Shown here in pieces: positions 24,601-34,697 of a stretch of DNA of 37,346 bases. The DNA comes from Holophagales bacterium. GTDB taxonomy: Bacteria > Acidobacteriota > Thermoanaerobaculia > UBA5066. Position numbers and translations under genes: made by a program. Numbering within the stretch: position 1 is the stretch's first letter; the number at the start of each line of letters is the position of its first letter. The DNA lies in NCBI GenBank assembly GCA_016719485.1, contig JADJZB010000015.1:1-37346 (forward strand), read 5' to 3'. Under the pieces are notes generated by a model. The model was not told where the DNA came from. It searched no databases and was given only the letters and a program-made list of their open reading frames with translations.

Positions 24601-26310
24601 GTGACGACACTCGCGTTCCTCAAGATCGCGGTTTACTTCCTCCTCGTCCTCGCCGTGACGAAGCCCCTCGGCCTCTACATGCGCCGGGTTTTCTCCGGCG
24701 AGAAGACGTTTCTCGACCCCGCTCTCGGTCCCCTGGAGCGTCTCGTCTACCGCCTGGGCGGCGTCGAGGCGAGGAAGGAGCAGGACTGGAAGGCGTACGC
24801 CTCCTCCCTGCTCGTCTTCTCCGTCCTCGGCGTCCTCGGCGTCTACGCCGTCGAGCGGCTTCAGGGTCTCCTGCCGCTGAACCCCGACCGCCTCCCCGCC
24901 GTGCCGCCCGCCCTCGCCTGGAACACGGCGGTGTCGTTCGTCACGAACACGAACTGGCAGGCCTACACGGGCGAGACGACGATGTCGCACCTGACCCAGA
25001 TGGCGGCGCTCGCCCTTCAGAACTTTCTCTCGGCCGCCACCGGCATCGCAATCGCGGTCGCCGTGATCCGGGGGATCGCCCGCGCCGAGGCGAAGACGAT
25101 TGGGAACTTCTGGGTCGACCTGACGCGTTCGACCCTCTGGGTCCTCCTTCCCATCTCGCTCGTCGCCGCGATCGCCCTGATGTCTCAGGGCGTCGTCCAG
25201 ACCTTCTCGGCTTCGGCGGGGGTCACGACGCTCGACGGCGCGACGCAGACGATCCCGCTCGGCCCGGTCGCCTCCCAGGAGGCGATCAAGGAGCTCGGGA
25301 CGAACGGCGGCGGCTTCTTCAACGCCAACTCCTCACACCCGTACGAGAACCCGACGCCCGCGACGAACCTGCTCGAGATGCTCCTCATCTTCGCCATCCC
25401 GGCTGGCCTGACCTACACGTTGGGATCCATGACCGGAAAGCTCCGGCACGGATGGGCGGTCTTCGGGGCCATGAGCCTTCTGTTCCTCGCCGGCGCGGGC
25501 GTCACGGCCTGGGCCGAGACGCGGGGCAACCCGATCCATCACGCCGCCGGGGTCGACGCCGCGGCCGGGAACATGGAGGGCAAGGAGGTCCGCTTCGGAC
25601 CGGGCGACACCGCCCTCTTCGCCACGATCACGACGGCCGCATCGTGCGGCGCCGTGAACGGGATGCATGATTCCTTCACACCCCTCGGCGGCCTCGTCCC
25701 GCTCGTCAACATCCAGCTCGGCGAGGTGATATTCGGCGGCGTCGGCGCGGGCCTCTACGGCGTCTTCGTCTTCGTCGTCCTCTCGGTCTTCATTGCCGGG
25801 CTGATGGTGGGCCGGACGCCCGAGTACCTCGGCAAGAAGATCGAAGGGGCGGAGGTGAAGCTCGCGATGCTCGCCGTCCTCGTCCTGACGTTCTGCATCC
25901 TGGTCGGGACGGCGGCCGCCGTCACGACGAAGACCGGCCTCTCCAGCCTCGCGAACGCCGGCCCCCACGGCCTCTCAGAGGCCCTCTACGCCTTCACGAG
26001 CGCGGCCGGCAACAACGGCAGCGCCTTCGCGGGGCTCAACGCGAACACGGACTTCTTCAACGCCCTCCTCGGCGTTTCGATGTTCTTCGGGCGGTTCCTG
26101 ATGATCGTCCCGATCCTCGGGATGGCCGGGTCGCTCGCGGCGAAGAAGAGACAGGCGGAGTCCGCCGGGACCTTTCCCGTCGACGGCCCTCTCTTCACCC
26201 TCCTCCTCGCCGGCGTGATCCTCGTCGTCGGGGCCCTCACCTTCTTTCCCGTCCTCTCCCTCGGTCCGGTCGTCGAACACCTCCTGATGGCCGCGGGCCG
26301 GACGTTCTGA
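24601..26310 (+). CDS. kdpA: potassium-transporting ATPase subunit KdpA
   Basis: A 569-residue channel-like subunit that selects and carries K+ through the membrane. It has about ten helices. The four selectivity-filter regions are present: FVTNTNWQAYTGE, ELGTNGGGFFNANSSHPYEN, TTAASCGAVNGMHDSFTP and FTSAAGNNGSAFAGLNANT, each with the key glycine. It starts at GTG 24601, one base after the kdpF stop, and ends 10 bases before kdpB. The frame is intact throughout. Expression is expected to be driven by KdpD/KdpE at low external K+. Confidence 0.97.
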   Translation: MTTLAFLKIAVYFLLVLAVTKPLGLYMRRVFSGEKTFLDPALGPLERLVYRLGGVEARKEQDWKAYASSLLVFSVLGVLGVYAVERLQGLLPLNPDRLPAVPPALAWNTAVSFVTNTNWQAYTGETTMSHLTQMAALALQNFLSAATGIAIAVAVIRGIARAEAKTIGNFWVDLTRSTLWVLLPISLVAAIALMSQGVVQTFSASAGVTTLDGATQTIPLGPVASQEAIKELGTNGGGFFNANSSHPYENPTPATNLLEMLLIFAIPAGLTYTLGSMTGKLRHGWAVFGAMSLLFLAGAGVTAWAETRGNPIHHAAGVDAAAGNMEGKEVRFGPGDTALFATITTAASCGAVNGMHDSFTPLGGLVPLVNIQLGEVIFGGVGAGLYGVFVFVVLSVFIAGLMVGRTPEYLGKKIEGAEVKLAMLAVLVLTFCILVGTAAAVTTKTGLSSLANAGPHGLSEALYAFTSAAGNNGSAFAGLNANTDFFNALLGVSMFFGRFLMIVPILGMAGSLAAKKRQAESAGTFPVDGPLFTLLLAGVILVVGALTFFPVLSLGPVVEHLLMAAGRTF

Positions 26311-26320
26311 GGCGGAACCG

Positions 26321-28361
<2,041 letters not shown>

Positions 28362-28362
28362 G

Positions 28363-28961
28363 GTGACCTCCGTGAAAGAGCACGTCTTCGTCTCCGTCCG
28401 CCTCCTCGTCGTCTTCACCCTTCTCCTCGGTTTCGGCTATCCCGCAGCCGTCTGGGCCATCGGCCGCGTCGCCTTCCGGGACACGGCCGGCGGTTCGTTC
28501 GTCTCCCGAGACGGAAAGGCCGTCGGTTCCTCGCTCATCGGCCAGGCCACGACCTCCACCGGGCTCTTCCGGACGCGCCCGTCCGCGGCCGGCGGTGGCT
28601 ACGACGCCGCGGCTTCGTCGGGCTCGAATCTCGGCCCGACTTCGAAGGCTCTCGCCGACCGGGTAACCGCGGAGGTCGCGAAGGCGCGCGCGGAGAACCC
28701 CGCTACGAAGGGACCCGTCCCGGCCGATGCCGTGACCGCATCGGGCTCCGGCCTCGACCCGCACGTCTCTCCCGAGTTCGCGCTCTGGCAGGTGCCGCGC
28801 GTCGCGAAGGAGACCGGGATCCCCCGCGGCCGACCTCGAGGGGCCTGGTCGCGCGCCGCACCGAAGGCCGCTTACTCGGGCTCTTCGGCGAGCCGCGTGT
28901 GAACGTCCTCATGCTGAACCTCGACGTGAGGGAGAGCTCCAGGACCATTCCGCGACCGTGA
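28363..28961 (+). CDS. kdpC: potassium-transporting ATPase subunit KdpC (frameshifted near the end)
   Basis: A single-helix periplasmic subunit of about 198 residues. It has an N-terminal anchor (VRLLVVFTLLLGFGYPAAVWAIG), then the family motifs GSSLIGQATTSTGLFRTRPSA and GSNLGPTSKAL. ASGSGLDPHVSPEFALWQVPRVAKETGI follows the latter. After about 28810 the frame must change twice (near 28815 and 28840) to keep the normal ending ADLEGLV, then RRTEGRLLGLFGEPRVNVLMLNLDV, stop at 28959-28961. In E. coli, KdpC helps KdpB bind ATP. The GTG start lies one base after kdpB; a further GTG four codons later is an alternative. Confidence 0.9.
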
Positions 28962-28980
28962 CGCCCCGATAATCGAGATC

Positions 28981-30133
28981 GTGCCGAGAGCCACAGACGA
29001 CCGGCGCCCCGACCCCGAGGCTTTTCTCCGAAAGCGTCGCGGGACGCCCGCCTCGGGAAGCTCAAGGTCTACCTCGGGATGGCGGCCGGCGTCGGAAAGA
29101 CCTACAAGATGCTCGACGACGCCCACGGCCTGAGGCGCCACGGGACGGACGTCGTCGTCGGGTACGTCGAGACACATGGGAGACCGGAGACCGAAGCCCG
29201 GATCGGCGACCTCGAGGTCGTCCCGCGCAAGCAGGTCAGCTACCAGGGGGTCGTTCTCCCTGAGATGGACCTCGACGCCATCCTGAAGCGCCGGCCGGAC
29301 GCCGTCGTCGTCGACGAGCTGGCCCACACGAACGCGCCGGGCAGCCGGAACGAGAAGCGCTGGAAGGACGTGGAGGAGATCCTCGCAGCGGGGATCTCGG
29401 TGATGGCCGCCGTGAACGTCCAGCACCTCGAGGGGGTCCAGGACGTCGTCGGCTCCGTCACCGGGATCGAGGTTCGGGAGCGCCTTCCAGACCGCATCGT
29501 CAGGGACGCCGACGCCCTCGTCGTCGTCGACCTTCCCGTCGAGGAGCTGAGGGAGCGGATTCGCGTCGGCAAGGTCTATACGGCCGAGAAGGCGGAGCAG
29601 GCCCTCTCGAGCTTCTTCACCGAAGAGAAGCTCACGCGCCTCAGGGAGCTGACGCTCTTCCAGACGGCGGACCACATCGAGGCCGACGCCCACGACAGCG
29701 GCACGCTCGAGGCACCCGCGCCCCAGGCCCGCGTCGCCGTCGCGATCCCCCTCGCCCCGGAAATCGCGAGAAAGTTGATCCTGCGCGCCTCCCGGACGGC
29801 GGGCCGGATGAACACGCGGTGGTTCGCCCTCCACGTGCGGCGGTCGCGCGAGCGCCCCGAGCGTCTCTCGGCGCGCCAGCACAGGGCGCTCACCGAGAAC
29901 GTCGAGCTCGCGATGACGCTCGGTGCGACCTTCGTCGTGAGGAGGCGGAGGACGTGGCCGCCGAGATCGTCCGATTCGTCCGCGAGGAGACCGTCGCCGT
30001 CCTGATCGTCGGCCCCCCGTCGCGTCGCGGCCTCTTCGCGCGCCTCTTCCCCGGAATCGTCGACCGCCTCCTCTCCCGGGCGGACGGCTTCGACCTCCTC
30101 GTCGCGGACGCCGGAGGCGACGAGGAGCCTTGA
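28981..30133 (+). CDS. kdpD: KdpD N-terminal half: KdpD and USP domains only (two frameshifts)
   Basis: About 383 residues when frameshifts near 29030 and 29940 are bridged. The KdpD domain has a Walker A-like motif (GMAAGVGKTYKML), Walker B-like VVVDELAHTNAPGS, and the family phrases VVGYVETHGR and VNVQHLEGVQDVV. A universal-stress-protein domain follows (ARVAVAIPLAPEIARKLI to IVRFVREETVAVLIVGPPSRRG), and the protein stops at GDEEP with no membrane or kinase domain. So this is a natural short KdpD, as reported in Anabaena and Deinococcus, with its partner at 19869-21368. The GTG start, 19 bases after the kdpC stop, is uncertain because of the early frameshift. The operon appears to end here. 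Confidence 0.9.
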
Positions 30134-30160
30134 GAGCGGACCCTCTGCGATGATCCGCGC

Positions 30161-30502
30161 GTGAGCGGACGCGTCGTCTATTCGAGCGACAAGGGGCGGG
30201 TCTGCCCGACGTGCGGCTGGCCGGCGAACGACTGCCGCTGCTCGAGGAAGCTCGACGAGCCGGTGCCTGCGAAGGTGACGGCGAAGCTGCGGATCGAGAA
30301 GAAGGGGCGCGGCGGGAAGAGCGTGACGGTCGTCGACGCGCTCCCGGACAACGGGCCCTTCCTCGAGGAGCTGGCGAAGGCGCTGAAGAAATCGTGCGCG
30401 GTAGGCGGCACGGTCCGGCCGGGCGCCATCGAGCTCGCCGGGGACGTGAGGGGCAGGGTCCGCCCGCTTCTGGCGGCACGCGGTTTCGTGGTCAAGGGCT
30501 GA
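30161..30502 (+). CDS. translation initiation factor SUI1/YciH family protein
   Basis: A 113-residue protein with an N-terminal zinc-ribbon-like segment (CPTCGWPANDCRCS, spacing C-x2-C-x6-C-x-C) and a C-terminal SUI1/eIF1 domain. The domain motifs are RIEKKGRGGKSVTVVDAL and KKSCAVGGTVRPGAIELAGD. Bacterial YciH is related to eIF1 and affects the fidelity of initiation in E. coli. The start is GTG, 27 bases after kdpD-N. The 3' end overlaps the convergent flavoprotein gene by 11 bases. The potassium locus next door is probably coincidental. Confidence 0.93.
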   Translation: MSGRVVYSSDKGRVCPTCGWPANDCRCSRKLDEPVPAKVTAKLRIEKKGRGGKSVTVVDALPDNGPFLEELAKALKKSCAVGGTVRPGAIELAGDVRGRVRPLLAARGFVVKG

Positions 30503-31756
30503 CGGCCGCGCGGCCGAGAAACGACCTCGCCGCGCCGTCGCCCGCCGTTCTCCCCGTCGCCCACGCCCACTGGAAGTTGAAGCCCCCGATCGGACCGATG
30601 GCATCGAGGATCTCCCCGGCGAGGAAGAGGCCTGAGACGAGCCGGCTCGCGCCGCTGCCGGGGTCGACCTCCTCCAGAGCCACGCCGCCGGCCGTCACCT
30701 CCGCGGTGCGATAGCCCTCGGTCCCCTCGACCGGGAGCGGGAAAGCGGTGAGAGCGCGGACGACCTCGTGCCGCGCCTCGCGCGTGAGTCGGTGGAGCGG
30801 CACGTCGCCCGCGACACCCGCCTCGCCGAGAACGAGGGCGGCGACGCGATCCGGCAGCGATCGCCGCAGGACGCCCATGACGGAGCCGGAGCCGGAGTGG
30901 GCTCGGAGGGCCGCGTCCCACTCCTCGGCGCTTCCGCCGAACGACACCGTCACGACGAAGGGCCTGCCTTCGGTGAGTGCCCGCGAGGCGACGTGCGACA
31001 CGTCGAGGACGGCCGGGCCGCTCCAGCCCTTGTGGGTGAAGAGGAACCCGCCGCGGGTCGTGACCGACTCGCCGCCGCTCGTGGCAGTGACGGCGACCTC
31101 GAAAGAGACCCCGGAGAGCGCCGCGTGGGCGGGCGATGAGCCCGTGAGCGGAACGAGGGCGGGGCAGAGAGGCCGAATCGTGTGGCCGAAGAGGCGGCCC
31201 AATCGAACCCGGCCGCGTCCGCTCCGCCGGCGAGGACCGATCGGCCTCCGGTCGCGAGGACGACGCGGGAGGCGGAGAGGGAGTCCCCGTCGAGACGGAC
31301 GTCGAAGCCGCCGCCCTCCCCGAGCGAAACCTCTCGCACGGGCATCGAGGCCCGCACCTCGGCCCCGGCAGCCCTCGCGTGCACGACGAGCGCATCGCGC
31401 ACGTCCCGGGCCCGGTTCGACGGCGGGTAGAGCTTCGCCGAGTCCGGCTCTTCGCGAAGGGGCCCTCCGAGGATCTCCTCGAAGAAGGCGCGCTGCCCGG
31501 AGAGCGGAAAGCGGTCGAGATAACGGTCGACGAGCCGGCGCGGCGAGGAGGAGACGAAACGCGCCCGCGCCTCGCTCAGCGGGAGGACGTTACAGTGGCC
31601 GCCCCCGGAGACCAGGATCTTCCTCCCCGGCTCGCGCGCCGCCTCGAGGACGACGACCGGCGCGTCGCTTCCCGCTTCCCGCAGGCGGGCCGCAGCCGAC
31701 GCGGCGGCGAGAAGCCCCGCGGCCCCGCCGCCGACGATCACGATCCCCGCCTCCAT
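30492..31756 (-). CDS. NAD(P)/FAD-dependent oxidoreductase, HI0933/YhiN family (one frameshift)
   Basis: About 420 residues after bridging a frameshift near 31195. The N-terminus holds the FAD-binding loop GIVIVGGGAAGLLAAASAAA, then the family-specific REPGRKILVSGGGHCNV and LYPPSNRARDVRDAL. VVLATGGRSVL comes just before the break. After it come FTHKGWSGPAVLDVS and the closing FAD motif LFLAGEILDAIGPIGGFNFQ, ending in WAWATGRTAGDGAA. These are the three hallmark regions of the HI0933-like group, whose substrate is unknown. I chose ATG 31756; a TTG at 31798 would overlap the divergent plsC start. The two genes share a 35-base divergent region. Confidence 0.9.
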
Positions 31757-31791
31757 CGCGGAGATAATGCAGCCTCCCGGAACCGGGTCGC

Positions 31792-32598
31792 ATGACAAAT
31801 CTCGTTCGCCGCTGCGTTTACACGCTTCACTTCGTCGCCGCGTCGATCGTGGGAGGCCTCCTTCTTCCCGTCATCTCCGCCGCGGCGCTCACGATCGCCC
31901 TCGTCCGCGGGCCGAAGGGGCACGCCGCCGTCTTCGCCGCCCGAACCTACTCGCGGGTCATGCAGAGGGTCCTCGGCTGGAGGATCGAGGCCGAGGGGGT
32001 CGAGCGACTCGCGAGTATCAGCCCTTCGGTTGTCATGGTCCGCCACCAGTCGAACCTCGACGTCATCGTGGTGGGAGAGGTCTTCCCACCCGGCGCCATC
32101 GCCATCGGCAAGAAGCAGCTGGAGTGGATCCCGCTCTTCGGCTGGCTCTGGAGGGCGACGGGAAACATCCTGATCGACCGCCGGAACACGGCGGTCGCGA
32201 TGGAGTCGATTCGCCGCGCGGCCGAGTCCGCGAAAGCGGTGGGAGTCTCCGTCTGGGTCGCGCCCGAGGGACATCGGAACATGGGTGCCGAGATGCTGCC
32301 ATTCAAGAAGGGGGTCTTCCACCTGGCCCTCGGCGCTCAGTTCCCGATCCTCCCGCTCGCCGTCAGTCCGCTCTCGGCGGTCCTCGACGCACGCCGCTGG
32401 ATCCTCCGACCCGGGACGATCCGCCTGCGCGTCCTCCCGCCCGTGCCGACCGCGGGCCTCGGCCCCGGGGACCTCGACGAGCTGATGGCACGGGTCCGCT
32501 CGGATCTGGCGAATGCGCAGCGCGAGCTCGCACCTGGCGCGGGCGAACCCATTCTCCCGTCGCCACGCGGCGCATCCGTCGAAGGGGCCCGCGCGTGA
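31792..32598 (+). CDS. 1-acylglycerol-3-phosphate O-acyltransferase (PlsC-like), first copy
   Basis: A 268-residue membrane-bound acyltransferase. One or two helices lie at about 10-38. Motif I is HQSNLD (His85-Asp90), the catalytic pair. Motif II is GNILIDRRN, motif III is APEGHRN (His in place of the common Thr-Arg), and motif IV is FPILPLAVSPL. The enzyme transfers an acyl group to lysophosphatidic acid to make phosphatidic acid. It overlaps the next plsC-like gene (gtga, 4 bases), and the two are about equally close to the family, so they look like an old tandem duplication. Confidence 0.92.
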   Translation: MTNLVRRCVYTLHFVAASIVGGLLLPVISAAALTIALVRGPKGHAAVFAARTYSRVMQRVLGWRIEAEGVERLASISPSVVMVRHQSNLDVIVVGEVFPPGAIAIGKKQLEWIPLFGWLWRATGNILIDRRNTAVAMESIRRAAESAKAVGVSVWVAPEGHRNMGAEMLPFKKGVFHLALGAQFPILPLAVSPLSAVLDARRWILRPGTIRLRVLPPVPTAGLGPGDLDELMARVRSDLANAQRELAPGAGEPILPSPRGASVEGARA

Positions 32599-33346
32599 GG
32601 GGTCCGGTTCGCAGGGCCTTCGCGCGGGTCCACTTCCTCCTCGCCTGTCTCCTCGGTGTGCTCTCATTCGTCGCCGTGTCCGTCGGCGGCCTTCTCTACG
32701 TCGCCGTGCGCCCACGCGGCAATGCCTCGTTCCAGCTTTCCCGGAGCTTCCACTGGATCATGGTGACGCTCCTCGGCTGGCGGGTGACGGTGGACAATCG
32801 CGGCCGCCTCGCAGAATCGGCACCGGCTGTCCTCATGGCGACCCACAAGTCGAATCTCGACATCGTCGTCTACGGTGGGCTCTTCCCGAGGCGGGCCGTC
32901 GTCATCGGGAAGAAGGAGATCGAGAAGATCCCGGTCTTCGGCTGGTTCTTCCGGGCGGCCGGGAACATCCTCCTCGACCGCAGGGACCTGGCGAGCGCCA
33001 TCGCGTCCATCGCAGCCGCCGCCGCGCGGGTGAGGGCGGAGCGGATCTCCGTCTGGGTCTTTCCGGAAGGGCACCGCAACGGGGCCCGACGCTCCTGCCG
33101 TTCAAGAAGGGATCGTTCCACCTCGCGATCGCGGCGCAGGTCCCTATCGTTCCGATCGTCTGCACGCCCCTCCACGACCTCCTCGACGGGCACCGCCTCC
33201 TCGTCTTCCCGGGGCGGATCCGGCTCCGGGTCCTCCCTCCGATTCCGACCGAGGGGCTGGGGGAGGAAGACCTCGAGACGCTCGTCTCGACGGTGCACGC
33301 CCGGATGCAGGAAGCGCAGGACCAGCTGGCAGCGGAAACAACGTAA
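32595..33346 (+). CDS. 1-acylglycerol-3-phosphate O-acyltransferase (PlsC-like), second copy (one frameshift)
   Basis: About 250 residues after bridging a frameshift near 33085, which falls right after motif III. An N-terminal helix (FLLACLLGVLSFVAVSVGGL) leads to HKSNLD (His84-Asp89), then GNILLDRRD and VFPEGHRNG. In the new frame come TLLPFKKGSFHLAIAAQVPI and VPIVCTPLHDLLDG. Both PlsC copies carry EGHRN, a shared variant that supports common descent. The GTG start overlaps the previous stop. Two acyltransferases plus a desaturase in a row suggest control of the acyl chains of membrane phospholipids. Confidence 0.9.
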
Positions 33347-33407
33347 GATACTTGGTTTGGTGGCTGGTCTCCCGGTGGCCGGATCGCCAGAAAAAGGACA
33401 CCCGCGC

Positions 33408-34631
33408 ATGAACGCGACGCCCCGTCCCCGCATTCGATTCGCTGCCGCCTTCGGCTTCGGCCTCGTCCACGCCGCGGCCCTGGGCGTGCTCGCCTTCGAC
33501 TTCTCCTGGGAAGGGGTCGCCCTCTGCCTCGGGTCGTACTACCTCCGGATGTTCGCGATCACCGCGGGCTTCCATAGGTACTTCGCACACCGGACCTACC
33601 GGATGAACCGCTTCTGGCAGTTCGTCATGGCCTTCGTCGGCCAGACGGCGGCCCAGAAGGGGGTCCTCTGGTGGGCCGCGCACCACCGCCACCACCACCG
33701 CTTCTCCGACCAGCCCGAGGACATCCACTCGCCGGTCCAGAAGGGCTTCTGGTGGAGCCACATGGGGTGGATCCTCGCGGACGAGTACGAGGAGACGCAG
33801 TACGAGGCGATCCGCGACTTCACGAAGTTCCCAGAGCTGGTCTGGCTCGACCGGAACCAGTTCCTGGCGCCGATGCTCTACGGCCTCGGCCTCTGGCTCG
33901 CGTTCTCCTGGACCGGCCTCTTCTGGGGATTCTTCCTCTCGACGGTACTTCTCTGGCACGGGACGTTCGCCATCAACAGCGTGACGCACGTCTTCGGAAA
34001 GCGCGTCTTCGAGACGCGCGACACGAGCCGGAACAGCTTCATCCTGGCGCTCGTGACGATGGGAGAGGGGTGGCACAACAACCACCACCACTTCCAGGCC
34101 TCGGCCGCGCAGCGGTTCCTCTGGTGGCAGGTCGACCCGAGCCTCTACCTCATCCGCCTCGGCCGGCTGCTCGGGATCGCCAGGGACGTTCGCCCCGTAC
34201 CCGACAAGATCGCCGGCCTCGCCCGGGAGCGAGCCGTCTGGCACTTCTCGTCCCGGACCTTCGAGAGGGCGCGGGATGCGTTCGACACGGCGCAGGCGGC
34301 CTGGGACGCCCGAGCCGAGCAGCTCTCGGCCCGCTGGGCCGAGAGCCGCGAGACGGCTCTGGCCTCGGCCTCGAGCCGGCTCGCCGAGCTCGAGGCCTCC
34401 CGCCTGCGCGCCGCCGTGCAGCTCGAGAAGCTCAAGGCCGACTACGCCGCAGCCCTCGCCGCCGCCGCGGCCGGCACGCGCCTGCGCGGCCAGCGCGCGA
34501 AGGCACTCGCCGAGATCCGCGTCGAGGAGCTCCGCGTCGAGATCGAGAGAACCCGCAGGAGCCTCGTCGAGGCGCTGGAGCGGCTCGTCGAGACGTCGGG
34601 CATGGGCGAAGGGCTCCCCTCGCCGGCCTGA
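33408..34631 (+). CDS. acyl-CoA/acyl-lipid delta-9-type desaturase with C-terminal coiled-coil extension
   Basis: A 407-residue protein. The desaturase part (about residues 10-265) has all three histidine boxes that hold the di-iron centre: HRYFAH (56-61), HHRHHH (92-97) and HNNHHH (223-228). The membrane helices lie between them. It should insert a cis double bond into saturated acyl chains. From about residue 270 to the end is a long Ala/Arg/Glu-rich helix (for example ARAEQLSARWAESRETALAS) that looks like a coiled coil and is not part of usual stearoyl-CoA desaturases. A ribosome site (aaaaagga) lies 10 bases before the ATG. It is 61 bases after the second plsC. Confidence 0.93.
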   Translation: MNATPRPRIRFAAAFGFGLVHAAALGVLAFDFSWEGVALCLGSYYLRMFAITAGFHRYFAHRTYRMNRFWQFVMAFVGQTAAQKGVLWWAAHHRHHHRFSDQPEDIHSPVQKGFWWSHMGWILADEYEETQYEAIRDFTKFPELVWLDRNQFLAPMLYGLGLWLAFSWTGLFWGFFLSTVLLWHGTFAINSVTHVFGKRVFETRDTSRNSFILALVTMGEGWHNNHHHFQASAAQRFLWWQVDPSLYLIRLGRLLGIARDVRPVPDKIAGLARERAVWHFSSRTFERARDAFDTAQAAWDARAEQLSARWAESRETALASASSRLAELEASRLRAAVQLEKLKADYAAALAAAAAGTRLRGQRAKALAEIRVEELRVEIERTRRSLVEALERLVETSGMGEGLPSPA

Positions 34632-34697
34632 GCGCCCGCGAGGAGACGAGGACCCGGCCCGGGATATGGGACCGGGAGCGGAAGACGACGGATCTCT

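Noticed and set aside
28981..30133. KdpD truncated by a frameshift or assembly break
   Set aside because: The frame ends at a normal stop after the USP domain and is followed at once by the SUI1 gene; the missing half is found intact with its own start at 19869.
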